From Deinococcus sp. (lineage in GTDB: Bacteria; Deinococcota; Deinococci; Deinococcales; Deinococcaceae): a stretch of 14,390 bases of DNA. This document shows positions 1-6,544 of this stretch, piece by piece. Position numbers and translations under genes: made by a program. How positions within the stretch are numbered: the first letter of the stretch is position 1; every line of letters starts with the position of its first letter. Where the stretch lies: positions 1 to 14,390 of the forward strand of contig NZ_JANYGJ010000055.1 in NCBI RefSeq assembly GCF_025362455.1, given 5' to 3'. Under the pieces are notes generated by a model, which saw nothing but the letters and a program-made list of their open reading frames with translations, was not told the origin of the DNA and searched no databases.

Positions 1-280
1 TGATGACGAACCAATTTGCGCCGCAAACCGTTGGTGTGCCAGCCGTCAAGTTTTTTTTGGGTGCTGCTGCTCTTCCTGGCTGACGATGACCTGAAACAGA
101 TCACGCAGAAACGGCACATGTGCTGAACGCAGCACCCGTTCAATCTCGCCCACGCTGGCACCGGGCCGAATCTGGGTCTCCAACTCAGCGATCAGTTCCT
201 GGTACGCTTCGTCCGCCTGAACTCTCCATCCTGCTGTTGTCGGCTCCATGGCCCATCATCCCCCATTTCTGAGTTGCACC
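1..280 (-). mobile_element. Partial insertion sequence entering from the left edge
   Basis: The minus strand reads as one end of an insertion sequence: a candidate terminus at about 262-280 (minus-strand GGTGCAACTCAGAAATGGGG), then a transposase-like start at 249 reading leftwards. Homology to a PIN-domain protein begins exactly at 281 on the plus strand (His-Pro-Asp), so the IS/target boundary is placed at about 280. The other end and the target duplication lie outside the window, so the family cannot be proved. The helical transposase N-terminus reminds me of ISKra4-like elements, but this is recollection of style and not a match. Confidence 0.45.
46..249 (-). pseudogene. Transposase N-terminal part, frame broken at an A8 tract
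   Basis: This 67-residue frame is helical and acidic (AYQELIAELETQI, VPFLRDLFQVI), like the N-terminal segment that precedes the zinc-binding and catalytic parts of some transposases. It starts at ATG 249, about 30 nt inside the inferred IS end. It stops just after a run of eight A (plus-strand T at 51-58). If one A is skipped, the reading continues without a stop to the window edge with a protein-like sequence (KKLDGWHTNGLRRKLVRH). The A8 run is therefore either a programmed slippage site joining two frames, as many insertion sequences use, or an inactivating A7-to-A8 expansion. Without the rest of the element I cannot choose. The transposase assignment rests on position and style, not on a catalytic motif. 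Confidence 0.4.
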
Positions 281-466
281 CATCCGGATGTCTGGCTGCA
301 CACCTGCCTGGGGCAGCATCCTGCCGAGCTGCTGAAGGTACTCGCCGAGCTCTCGGCGGACCTGAAGCAGCCACCGCTGAGTGTGCGGCAGGTGGTGCAG
401 GCACTGGAGCAGTCAGGACTGCCCGTGAGCGGCGGCGCCTTGCTGGCACTGCTGGACGCCTCATGA
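281..466 (+). pseudogene. C-terminal remnant of a PIN-domain (VapC-like) protein
   Basis: From 281 the frame reads HPDVWLH, then a helical stretch with LKQPPLSVRQVVQALEQSGLP, and ends at TGA 464-466. This resembles the C-terminal tail of a group of PIN-domain proteins, where a His-Pro-Asp motif precedes helices and a '(K)NPP.S..E.L..LE.QGLP' segment. PIN proteins are metal-dependent ribonucleases, often toxins. The catalytic N-terminal part, with its acidic residues, is absent: upstream of 281 lies the insertion sequence, and an in-frame stop occurs at 218-220. An ATG at 248 gives a formal 72-residue ORF, but its first 11 codons would be IS sequence. I read this as a gene cut by the IS insertion and not as a functional small protein. 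The family call is from memory of the tail motif. Confidence 0.5.
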
Positions 467-528
467 CGCCGACACCCAGTAGCACGCACACCTAAGTATC
501 TCCTTGTCAAGCTTTAGATTTACCGAGC

Positions 529-678
529 GGGAGGAGTGGCGTGCCCAGGCGCGTTCTTGTCCAGAACGGCACTGTCTTGAGCAGAACGGCACCTATCGGG
601 CCTGCTCGCCTATCGGGCCTTCTTGGGCAGAACGGACTGTCGTCGTGAATGGACGCGCCTGGGCACGCCACTCCTCCC
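529..678. repeat. Perfect 25-bp inverted repeat around a 100-bp centre
   Basis: The left arm at 529-553 (begins gggaggagtggcgtgcccag) is the exact reverse complement of the right arm at 654-678. The centre, 554-653, contains internal direct repeats (agaacggca twice, ctatcgggcct twice). The arrangement fits a 150-bp non-autonomous palindromic element or the stem of a large RNA hairpin. No target duplication is obvious at the outer edges. Confidence 0.75.
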
Positions 679-735
679 CCTGGGGACGCCTGCCCGCTGG
701 CCGCTCCGTTCACGACGAAGAGCGAGTGAGGAAGA

Positions 736-808
736 AAGTATGTCCTGGCTAACATTTCGGGCTTCCGCAAACAGCGCTCCATCCCTCCACTCCCGCCAGG
801 ACATACTT
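736..808. repeat. 14-bp inverted repeat (73-bp element)
   Basis: aagtatgtcctggc at 736-749 is exactly reverse-complemented as gccaggacatactt at 795-808, with a 45-bp spacer. It lies immediately after the 25-bp inverted-repeat unit and may be a second small dispersed element or part of the same larger structure. Confidence 0.65.
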
Positions 809-811
809 AGA

Positions 812-886
812 TACGGATTCCGATTGAATCGTTTTGTAAAAACGATGAGATCCGACCAACGGGAGTAGGAGCAGGTACGGATTCCG
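812..886. repeat. 11-bp direct repeat enclosing a hairpin
   Basis: tacggattccg occurs at 812-822 and 876-886. Between them, 828-846 reads atcgtttt-gta-aaaacgat, a perfect 8-bp stem with a 3-nt loop. There is no poly-T tail, so it is not a standard Rho-independent terminator. It could be an operator-like palindrome or a repeat-element core upstream of the esterase gene. Confidence 0.5.
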
Positions 887-938
887 CTAGCTGAACACCA
901 CTACGCTACTGGCGGCAATCGTCGGCCCGGCCCTGCTC

Positions 939-944
939 TACACT
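939..944 (+). promoter_or_regulatory. -10-like TACACT, leaderless start of the esterase gene
   Basis: TACACT ends 7 nt before ATG 952, and no Shine-Dalgarno sequence fits in the 7-nt gap. That spacing would put the transcription start at or next to the ATG. No clear -35 box is seen 16-18 bp upstream, so this rests on the hexamer and its position. Confidence 0.5.
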
Positions 945-951
945 GACCTAC

Positions 952-1983
952 ATGGCCGTTTCCGCCTCTGGCACCCGCGTCACCTTCTCGCCGCCCGCCG
1001 GGGCCGCCGCCCTGATGGGCGACTTCACCGACTGGACCAAGCGCCCGGCTATTCCGGTGGTCAATGCTCAGCCGATCACCCTGACGCTGCCGCGCGGCGC
1101 CTGGGTCGAGTACGCCTGGATCGGCGCGGACGGCAAGCCCTTTGCCGATCCCGACAACGACCGGCTCTCGGTCAACCCCTGGTGGACCTACCCCCGCGCC
1201 GCCGAGGTGGGCGTATACCCGCAGCACGAACTGTGGCACGGTGAAGCGCCCACCGACCCGGCCCAGCGCGGTACGGCGCACCGGCTGGCCTGGAACGGTC
1301 AGGTGTTTCCCGGCAAGCGGCGCGGCTACGTCTACACCCCGCCCGGCTACGACGCGGCGCGGACCTACCCGGTCTACTACGTGCAGGACGGCGTGGCGTT
1401 TTTCCGCACCGGCAGGCTCGGTGAACTGATGGACCGGGCACTGGAGCGGGGGCTGATCGACCCGGCGGTGCTGGTGTTCGTCGAGCCCGGCGAGCGCAAC
1501 GACGAGTATTACCTCAACGACCGCTATTTCGAGTTTCTGGTCAGCGAGGTTATGCCGGTGGTCGAGGCCGGGTATTCCGTGTCGAGGGCGCCGGGCGGAC
1601 GCGGGCTGTGGGGCGCCTCGCTGGGCGGGCTGATCAGCTTATATACCGCCTGGTGCCGTCCAGAGGTGTTCGGTAAGGTGGTCAGCCACAGCGGGGCCTT
1701 CATCGCCGCGCCGCAGGGCCGGGTGGGCAACCAGATCGACACCACCACGGCGGGCGAGTGGCTGCGCGAGCAGCTTGAAGGCAGACCGCCCCGGAATCTG
1801 ACGCTCAGCTTGGACACCGGCACGCTGGAATGGCTCCTCTCTCCCAACCGCCGGATGGCCGCCACACTGAGCGACCTGAACGTCCCGCACCAGTACCGCG
1901 AGTATCCCAGCGGGCACAACTGGGTCACCTGGCGGGCCGCCCTGCCCGAAGCGCTGCTGTACATGCAGGGCAACTCAGACTGA
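952..1983 (+). CDS. Enterochelin-esterase-like alpha/beta hydrolase with N-terminal E-set domain
   Basis: This 343-residue protein has the layout of the Fes/IroD/esterase-D group. Residues 1-90 form a CBM48/E-set-like beta domain (GDFTDWTK, WVEYAWIGADGKPFADPDN). Residues 105-340 form an alpha/beta hydrolase (esterase, PF00756 type). The nucleophile motif is GASLG with Ser223. The likely triad partners are Asp288 (SLDTG) and His322 (SGHNW). The family hydrolyses ester bonds, for example of ferric enterobactin, but many members have other or unknown substrates. No siderophore genes lie nearby, so I would not name the substrate. There is no signal peptide, so it is probably cytoplasmic. The ATG at 952 is preferred because a TACACT hexamer sits 7 nt upstream. 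A 61-nt gap with its own TATAGT motif separates it from cdaA, so the two are probably transcribed separately or only partly coupled. Confidence 0.8.
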   Translation: MAVSASGTRVTFSPPAGAAALMGDFTDWTKRPAIPVVNAQPITLTLPRGAWVEYAWIGADGKPFADPDNDRLSVNPWWTYPRAAEVGVYPQHELWHGEAPTDPAQRGTAHRLAWNGQVFPGKRRGYVYTPPGYDAARTYPVYYVQDGVAFFRTGRLGELMDRALERGLIDPAVLVFVEPGERNDEYYLNDRYFEFLVSEVMPVVEAGYSVSRAPGGRGLWGASLGGLISLYTAWCRPEVFGKVVSHSGAFIAAPQGRVGNQIDTTTAGEWLREQLEGRPPRNLTLSLDTGTLEWLLSPNRRMAATLSDLNVPHQYREYPSGHNWVTWRAALPEALLYMQGNSD

Positions 1984-1989
1984 GGCCCG

Positions 1990-2036
1990 TATAGTACCGG
2001 TAGCTGCGGCGCCCAGACACCGCCCCGGCGAGAGGA
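1990..2036 (+). promoter_or_regulatory. Candidate cdaA promoter -10 (TATAGT) and ribosome binding site
   Basis: TATAGT at 1990-1995 lies in the 61-nt gap after the esterase gene. AGAGGA at 2031-2036 is a good Shine-Dalgarno sequence, 8 nt before GTG 2045 and 11 nt before the next candidate, TTG 2048, so it favours the GTG. No convincing -35 element is visible, and the promoter call is tentative. Confidence 0.4.
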
Positions 2037-2044
2037 CACCCCCT

Positions 2045-2776
2045 GTGTTGCCCACGACTTCGCTCAAAGACCTGCTCGACATCCTGCTGGTGGCGACCCT
2101 GTTCTACCAGGGCTACACGCTGCTCAACGGCACCCGCGCCGTCAACGTGCTGCGCGGCGTGGGCGTGTTCGTGCTGGCCTGGGCGGCGTCGAACTTCTTG
2201 CAACTCACGGCGCTGAACTCGCTGCTGGGCCGCATCGCGCCGGTGGGCTTATTTGCGCTGGTGGTGGTGTTTCAGCCCGAACTGCGGGCCACGCTGGAGC
2301 GCATCGGGCGCCCCCGGCTGCGCGGGGCGGGCAGCGGCGCGGCCATTCAGGACATCGCCCGCGCCACCGAGCGCATGGCCGAGCGCAAAACCGGGGCCTT
2401 GATCGCCATCGAGCGCCGGACCCCGCTGGGTGAGTACGCGGCCAGCGGCGTGGGCCTGGACGCCCGCATCAGTGCGCCGTTCATCGAGGCGCTGTTTGCC
2501 CGCAACGCCCCGCTGCACGACGGCGGCGTGATCGTGCAGTCGGGCCGGGTGGTGGCCGCCGCCTGCCTGTTTCCCTTGCAGAGCAGCGACGGGATTTACC
2601 GGCGCTACGGCACCCGCCACCGCGCCGCCATCGGTCTGTCCGAGCTGACCGACGCCGTGGTGCTGGTGGTCAGCGAGGAGCGCGGCAGTGTCCGGCTGGC
2701 CCTCTCCGGGCGCCTGAGCGCCGATCTGAGCGGCACCGAGCTGCGCGAACGGCTGCGGGAGCTGGTGTATGAGTAG
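2045..2776 (+). CDS. cdaA: Diadenylate cyclase CdaA (c-di-AMP synthase)
   Basis: CdaA-type cyclases condense two ATP into cyclic di-AMP, a second messenger controlling potassium and osmolyte balance and cell-wall homeostasis. The protein is 243 residues. Three membrane segments lie near 9-27, 36-53 and 58-77, followed by a DAC (DisA_N) domain from about 95 to 220. The conserved blocks are visible: GALIAIER (117-124), PLHDGG (156-161) and GTRHRAAIGLSE (189-200). The canonical DGA motif reads DGG here (159-161), while the RHR motif is intact (191-193). Length and architecture are typical of membrane CdaA and not of the octameric DNA-binding DisA. The GTG start follows AGAGGA. The YbbR-type partner gene comes next after a 62-nt G-rich spacer, the usual cdaA-cdaR order. 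The glmM gene often found third is not in the window. Confidence 0.92.
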   Translation: MLPTTSLKDLLDILLVATLFYQGYTLLNGTRAVNVLRGVGVFVLAWAASNFLQLTALNSLLGRIAPVGLFALVVVFQPELRATLERIGRPRLRGAGSGAAIQDIARATERMAERKTGALIAIERRTPLGEYAASGVGLDARISAPFIEALFARNAPLHDGGVIVQSGRVVAAACLFPLQSSDGIYRRYGTRHRAAIGLSELTDAVVLVVSEERGSVRLALSGRLSADLSGTELRERLRELVYE

Positions 2777-2805
2777 GGGGATGTGGGGAGTGGGATGTGG
2801 GGAGT
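2776..2805 (+). repeat. G-quadruplex-type motif with 2 x 14-bp tandem repeat in the cdaA-cdaR spacer
   Basis: gggatgtggggagt occurs twice back to back (2778-2791, 2792-2805). Four G-runs, at 2776-2780, 2785-2788, 2792-2794 and 2799-2802, are separated by loops of 4, 3 and 4 nt. This meets the usual G3+N1-7 quadruplex pattern on the coding (mRNA) strand. More G-runs continue to 2831. The motif lies between the cdaA stop and the cdaR start. Confidence 0.7.
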
Positions 2806-2838
2806 GGGGAGAGCGGGAAGTGGACGGGGGGATAGCGC

Positions 2839-3858
2839 GTGCCTGAGCCGATTCACAGCCCTGAGCCGGTTCACAGCCCGGATAGGCAGGTGCCAGGCAC
2901 ACGCTTGCCGGAGGCGCCGAGGCCGCTCAAAAAACGGCGCGGGCCGCTGGAAGCCGTGCGCTACTGGTGGGGGCGGCTGCTGCACAATCTGCCGCAGAAG
3001 GCGCTGGCGCTGCTGCTGGCGGCCAGCGTCTGGTTCATAGCGACGCAGGACCGCCGCGCCAACATCCAGCAAATCTACGAGGTGGCGCTCGACGTGCGCG
3101 ACACCACCGGGGGCCGTGAAAAGCGGGCGGTCAGCGGCCTGAACCCGGCCAGCGTGCGCGTGACGCTCAGCGGCAGCCGCCAGCGCCTGGGCGCCCTGAG
3201 CGCCAGCGACGTCCAGGCGTATGTGGACGTGACCGATCTGCCCGACGGCGATTTCAGCCGCACCGTGCGGATCGTCGGCCCGGACGGCACCAACTCGGTG
3301 CGGGTCACGCCCACCGTCGCCCAGGGCCGCATCGACGCCGAACTCAGCCGCACCCAGCCGGTGACGCTGAGCGTGGGCGCCGCGCCGGGCAACAGCGTGC
3401 CCAGATACCTGCTCTCGCCGCGTCAGGTGACGGTGCGCGGCCCCGACCGGCTGGTGAGTGCCGTGGAGCGGGTCATTACCGTGCCGGTCAGTCTGGCGCA
3501 GGGCCAGCAGCTCGAAACCCGCCTGATCGCGCTCGATGCCCAGGGCGCCCCGGTGAACGTGACGCTCAGCCCGGCCAGCGTGACCCTGACCCGCGTCGAT
3601 CTCGGCAGCCTGCCGGTCCGCAGCGTGCCGGTGGCCCTGGCCGCGCCGCCTAGCGGCCTGAAAGTCACGGCGTCGAGCATCACCCCGGCCAATGTGCGGC
3701 TGATCGGCCCCGCCGACGCCCTGGCCCGCATCACCAGCGTCGGCGCGGCGCTGAGCTACCGCCCCGGCACCTACAGCGCCCAGCCGGTCCTCAAGCTCCC
3801 CGACGGCGTGCGCTCACTCGATCAGGTGCGCGTCCAGGTGACGGTGACAGGGCCATGA
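2839..3858 (+). CDS. cdaR: YbbR-domain membrane protein, CdaA regulator CdaR
   Basis: CdaR proteins are anchored by one N-terminal helix, expose YbbR beta-domains outside the membrane, and bind and modulate CdaA. Here a proline/arginine-rich cytoplasmic tail (1-50) precedes one membrane helix (about 52-68, LPQKALALLLAASVWFI). About three YbbR-like repeats follow (roughly 75-165, 172-252 and 258-339), each with the 'PASVRVTLSG' or 'PRQVTVRGP' type strand signature. The GTG start at 2839 is the furthest upstream option and gives an N-terminus with a DNA duplication (18-bp units at 2843-2860 and 2861-2878 encoding EPIHSP/EPVHSP). That part is poorly conserved in style, and the real start could be a GTG or CTG further in, near residue 40, still ahead of the helix. 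It ends 1 nt before the next gene, which suggests co-transcription and translational coupling. Confidence 0.85.
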   Translation: MPEPIHSPEPVHSPDRQVPGTRLPEAPRPLKKRRGPLEAVRYWWGRLLHNLPQKALALLLAASVWFIATQDRRANIQQIYEVALDVRDTTGGREKRAVSGLNPASVRVTLSGSRQRLGALSASDVQAYVDVTDLPDGDFSRTVRIVGPDGTNSVRVTPTVAQGRIDAELSRTQPVTLSVGAAPGNSVPRYLLSPRQVTVRGPDRLVSAVERVITVPVSLAQGQQLETRLIALDAQGAPVNVTLSPASVTLTRVDLGSLPVRSVPVALAAPPSGLKVTASSITPANVRLIGPADALARITSVGAALSYRPGTYSAQPVLKLPDGVRSLDQVRVQVTVTGP

Positions 3859-3859
3859 G

Positions 3860-5365
3860 GTGTTGGGCCGTGAGGCCAGCTTGAACGAGAAGGCGCCGCC
3901 CCCACTCGCCGTTCTCAGCAACGTCACGGTCAGCCTGGGCAGGCCGCTGCTGTGTGGGCTGGACTTCACACTGATGCCCGGCGCCGCCTGGCTGATCGGT
4001 GGCCCCAACGGCGGCGGCAAGAGCAGCTTTCTGCGCGTGCTGCGCGGCGAGCTGCTGCCCAATCAGGGCGAGCGGACCTACCACCTCGGCGGCCAGGTTT
4101 CGCGCTCCGGCGTGCGGGCGCTGCGGGCGCTGGCGCTGGTGTCGCCCGAACAGGAAGCCTTCTACCTGACCCGCGACTGGCTCCAGACCGTCGGTGACGT
4201 GCTGCTGAGCGGCCTGAGCGGCGAGGCGCTGCGGCTGAGCGAACCAGGCACCGCCGACCTGGCGCGGCTGGCCGAAGTGGCTGCCCAGACCGGTCTGAAC
4301 GCCCTGCTGGAGCGCGACTTCCGGACCCTTTCGCACGGGCAACGGCGCCGGGCTCTGCTGGGTCGTGCGTTGATGCCCCGCCCGGCAGCCCTGCTGCTCG
4401 ACGAATTCACGGACGGCCTGAGCGCAGCGGCCCGCGCCGAGCTGGGCGAAGTCCTGCGCGGCGTCTGGCAAAGCGGCGTGGCCGTCGTGCTGGTCACCCA
4501 CCGCCCGGAGGAGGCGCCCGATCTACCCTGGCAACGCGCCTGGATTGAAGGCGGGCGGCTGAAGCCGGGCCAACCCGGTCTGGACCGTCCAGCGCAGGCC
4601 TTGAGGGTCAGCTCGCCAACGTCCAGCTCAGCGCCAGCGCCAATGAGCCCGGCGCCAATAGACCCCGCCCCGCTCATCGTTGTGGAGCAGGCCGAGGTCT
4701 ACCGAAACGGCCACCACGCGCTCGGCCCCGTCACCTGGACCTGGCACTCAGGCGAGCACTGGCTGGTGACGGGCGAAAACGGCGCGGGCAAGAGCACGCT
4801 GGCGCGGCTGATCGCCGGGGAGCTGCACCCGGCACTGGGCGGGCAGGTCCACCGGCCCTTTTTACAACGAGAACGGCTGGAGCGCGACCTGGGCCACCTC
4901 CGCCGTCAGCAGATCGGCCTGCTGGGCGCCGAGGTCGCCATCCGCCAGCGGCGCGACTGGACCGGGCTGGAGGTCATCGGCTCGGCCTTCGGCGGCACCG
5001 AGGGCTTCACGCACGAGCTGAACAGAGAGCAGCGCAGGCGCGTGCTGGAGCTGGCCGGGCGGCTGGGCGTCGGCGAATTGCTGACCCGGAGTGCCGCCAC
5101 GCTCTCGCAGGGGCAATGGCGCCGCCTGCTGCTGGCCCGCGCCCTGGTGGCCCGGCCACGTTTGATCATTCTGGACGAGGGCCTGGATTTTCTGGACGCC
5201 GAGAGCCGCCTGGAGGTCACCGCACTGATCGCCGAGGCGCAGCGGCAGGGCAGCCATCTGCTGGTCGTCTCGCACCGGGAGGCCGATGTGCCGCCGGGAC
5301 TGACCCACCACCTGAAGCTCGGCGGCGGCAAGGTCGTGAGCAGCGGCCCGCTTCGGCAGGCATGA
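3860..5365 (+). CDS. Tandem ABC ATPase, ModF/PhrA-like
   Basis: This single 501-residue chain holds two ABC nucleotide-binding domains and no membrane segment. Domain 1 has Walker A GPNGGGKS (48-55), signature LSHGQ (157-161), Walker B ALLLDE (177-182) and H-loop His214. Domain 2 has Walker A GENGAGKS (305-312), signature LSQGQ (415-419), Walker B LIILDE (435-440) and His472. A Ser/Pro/Ala-rich linker (250-270) joins them. Length and layout match E. coli ModF/PhrA (about 490 residues). That protein was historically linked to photorepair and molybdate, and its true role is unclear. The linker lacks the paired-helix character expected of an ABC-F translation factor. It starts 1 nt after cdaR, so it probably shares that operon. 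GTG 3860 is used here, but TTG 3881, preceded by GAGG at 3872-3875, is a credible shorter start. Confidence 0.8.
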   Translation: MLGREASLNEKAPPPLAVLSNVTVSLGRPLLCGLDFTLMPGAAWLIGGPNGGGKSSFLRVLRGELLPNQGERTYHLGGQVSRSGVRALRALALVSPEQEAFYLTRDWLQTVGDVLLSGLSGEALRLSEPGTADLARLAEVAAQTGLNALLERDFRTLSHGQRRRALLGRALMPRPAALLLDEFTDGLSAAARAELGEVLRGVWQSGVAVVLVTHRPEEAPDLPWQRAWIEGGRLKPGQPGLDRPAQALRVSSPTSSSAPAPMSPAPIDPAPLIVVEQAEVYRNGHHALGPVTWTWHSGEHWLVTGENGAGKSTLARLIAGELHPALGGQVHRPFLQRERLERDLGHLRRQQIGLLGAEVAIRQRRDWTGLEVIGSAFGGTEGFTHELNREQRRRVLELAGRLGVGELLTRSAATLSQGQWRRLLLARALVARPRLIILDEGLDFLDAESRLEVTALIAEAQRQGSHLLVVSHREADVPPGLTHHLKLGGGKVVSSGPLRQA

Positions 5366-5574
5366 GAGTCCGATAAACCGTGCCAGACAGTCTTCCCATC
5401 TGAAGACACTGCGATGAATTTGTCAGAGTCGGTGCGCTACAACCTGCTCCATCAACGGCTGACACGTCCTGCCGTTCGGTCCAGCGCCTCAGTTCACCGC
5501 CTTAACCGTACCTTCATCTTTCGCGGCTGCACATCTAACCTGTTGAGCTGCGCGTATCTCCAAGTGAGGCCACC

Positions 5575-6444
5575 ATGACAGTTGCTCCCAATCGGCACAC
5601 CATCAACCGGCACACCGTCAACCGGAGGGGCACCCTCGCTCCTCGCCTGGGCCTATCCCTTACGCTGCTGGGCGCCGCCCTGGCGGGCTCCGGGCAGGCC
5701 GCACCTGCACAGACCTACAGCGTGCAGACCTACGTGTTCAAGCACGGCGAACTCTCGACCACCGACCCCATCGGCGCAGGCTTTATCAAGGTCAGCTTGC
5801 TGTCACCCGAAAAGTCCGAGTCGACTCTCTATGTGCGCGGACTGACGCCCAACACCGCTTACATGGCCCATTATCACGCGCTGGGGCCGAAATCGGGCGC
5901 CCTGTTTCGCACGCCCTGTGAATCGAACGGCCCGATCACGCTGGGCTTTCCGGCCTTCAAATCCGACGCTCGCGGGCGGGCCATCGTCAAGCTCAGCGCC
6001 GATCCGGCCACCATCGCGGGCGGAGCGGGCGCCTACATCAACATCCACCGCGCCGACGATCCGGGCGACATTCCGCTGTGCGCGGTGGTCCTCAAAGACG
6101 GCGCGACCACCACGCCCGCCGCCAGCAAAGGCGCCGACGACACGATGGCCGACATGCCGGGCATGGCCAGCACGGCTGAGAATACCGTGACCATCATCGA
6201 CAACGCCTTCCGCTTCAAGTCGGGCGGCGAAACCCTGAAGATCAAGGTGGGCGACACCGTGAAGTGGACCTACGACGGCAAAGTCACCCACGACATCAAT
6301 TCACTGAGCGCTCCCAGCCTCAAATCGCCCAAGCTCAGGCGCGGCGACACTTACAGCTACACCTTCAACAAACCCGGCACCTTCGGCTTTTACTGCTCGT
6401 TTCACGAGGGCATGGGCGGCACCATCATCGTGACCGCTCGCTGA
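5575..6444 (+). CDS. Exported CHRD/SOD-like domain fused to a type-1 copper cupredoxin
   Basis: The 289-residue protein has a long basic N-terminus, then a hydrophobic signal segment (about 25-42) and probable cleavage near 42-46. Residues 50-173 form a beta domain resembling CHRD/Cu-Zn-SOD-like folds: HYH (99-101), two cysteines (115 and 169) placed for a disulfide, and AYINIH (153-158). A Met/Ala/Thr-rich linker (174-202, with TMADMPGMAS) leads to a plastocyanin/amicyanin-like domain (203-289). The full type-1 copper set is visible: His239, Cys274, His277 and Met280 (THD...YCSFHEGM). This supports a secreted or cell-surface copper electron-transfer role, with the partner unknown. ATG 5575 has GTGAGG at 5564-5569. 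A 15-bp tandem duplication (5593-5607/5608-5622) encodes RHTIN-RHTVN in the leader. The following gene encodes a paralogue of the first domain. Confidence 0.8.
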   Translation: MTVAPNRHTINRHTVNRRGTLAPRLGLSLTLLGAALAGSGQAAPAQTYSVQTYVFKHGELSTTDPIGAGFIKVSLLSPEKSESTLYVRGLTPNTAYMAHYHALGPKSGALFRTPCESNGPITLGFPAFKSDARGRAIVKLSADPATIAGGAGAYINIHRADDPGDIPLCAVVLKDGATTTPAASKGADDTMADMPGMASTAENTVTIIDNAFRFKSGGETLKIKVGDTVKWTYDGKVTHDINSLSAPSLKSPKLRRGDTYSYTFNKPGTFGFYCSFHEGMGGTIIVTAR

Positions 6445-6461
6445 GCAGCGATGTCAGTTAG

Positions 6462-6499
6462 AGTCGGTCAATGACAGTCGGTCAATGACAGTCAGTCAA
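6462..6499. repeat. 14-bp tandem repeat, about 2.7 copies
   Basis: agtcggtcaatgac occurs at 6462-6475 and 6476-6489, followed by a partial variant, agtcagtcaa (6490-6499). It fills most of the spacer between the two CHRD-like genes, and a formal upstream extension of the second gene runs through it. Its 14-bp period is shared by two other, unrelated tandem repeats in this window. Confidence 0.75.
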
Positions 6500-6544
6500 C
6501 AAGCAGCCGCTTTATCAGCAATACACGCAGCAAGGGAGATCACC

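Larger units (their letters stand above)
467..951. other. 485-bp non-coding, repeat-rich intergenic stretch
   Basis: No frame here looks like a real protein. The short ORFs are Arg/Ser/Pro-rich shadows crossing inverted repeats. The stretch holds a 25-bp perfect inverted repeat (529-553/654-678), a second imperfect pair (cgtcgtgaatgga at 641-653 facing tccgttcacgacg at 705-717), a 14-bp inverted repeat (736-749/795-808), an 11-bp direct repeat (812-822/876-886) and an 8-bp-stem hairpin (828-846). Short direct repeats (cagaacggca, ctatcgggcct) lie within 560-630. It looks like a pile-up of small palindromic or MITE-like elements, possibly transcribed. I see no Rho-independent T-run and no recognisable ncRNA family. 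Confidence 0.6.

Noticed and set aside
504..868. Several ORFs of 60-90 codons on both strands
   Set aside because: They cross perfect inverted repeats, have Arg/Ser/Pro-rich composition, and lack ribosome sites and domain texture.
3791..4501. Minus-strand ORF of 236 codons opposite the ABC ATPase
   Set aside because: Antisense shadow with Gln/Ala/His-rich text. The plus strand carries clear Walker and signature motifs.
3860..5365. ABC-F translation factor or drug-resistance ATPase
   Set aside because: The linker is short and Pro/Ser-rich, not the charged paired-helix interdomain of ABC-F. ModF/PhrA-like length and layout fit better.
5390..5407. Terminator after the ABC ATPase (gtcttc/gaagac hairpin)
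   Set aside because: Only a 6-bp AT/GC-mixed stem with no T-run. Too weak to call. The rest of the 209-bp gap shows no clear promoter.
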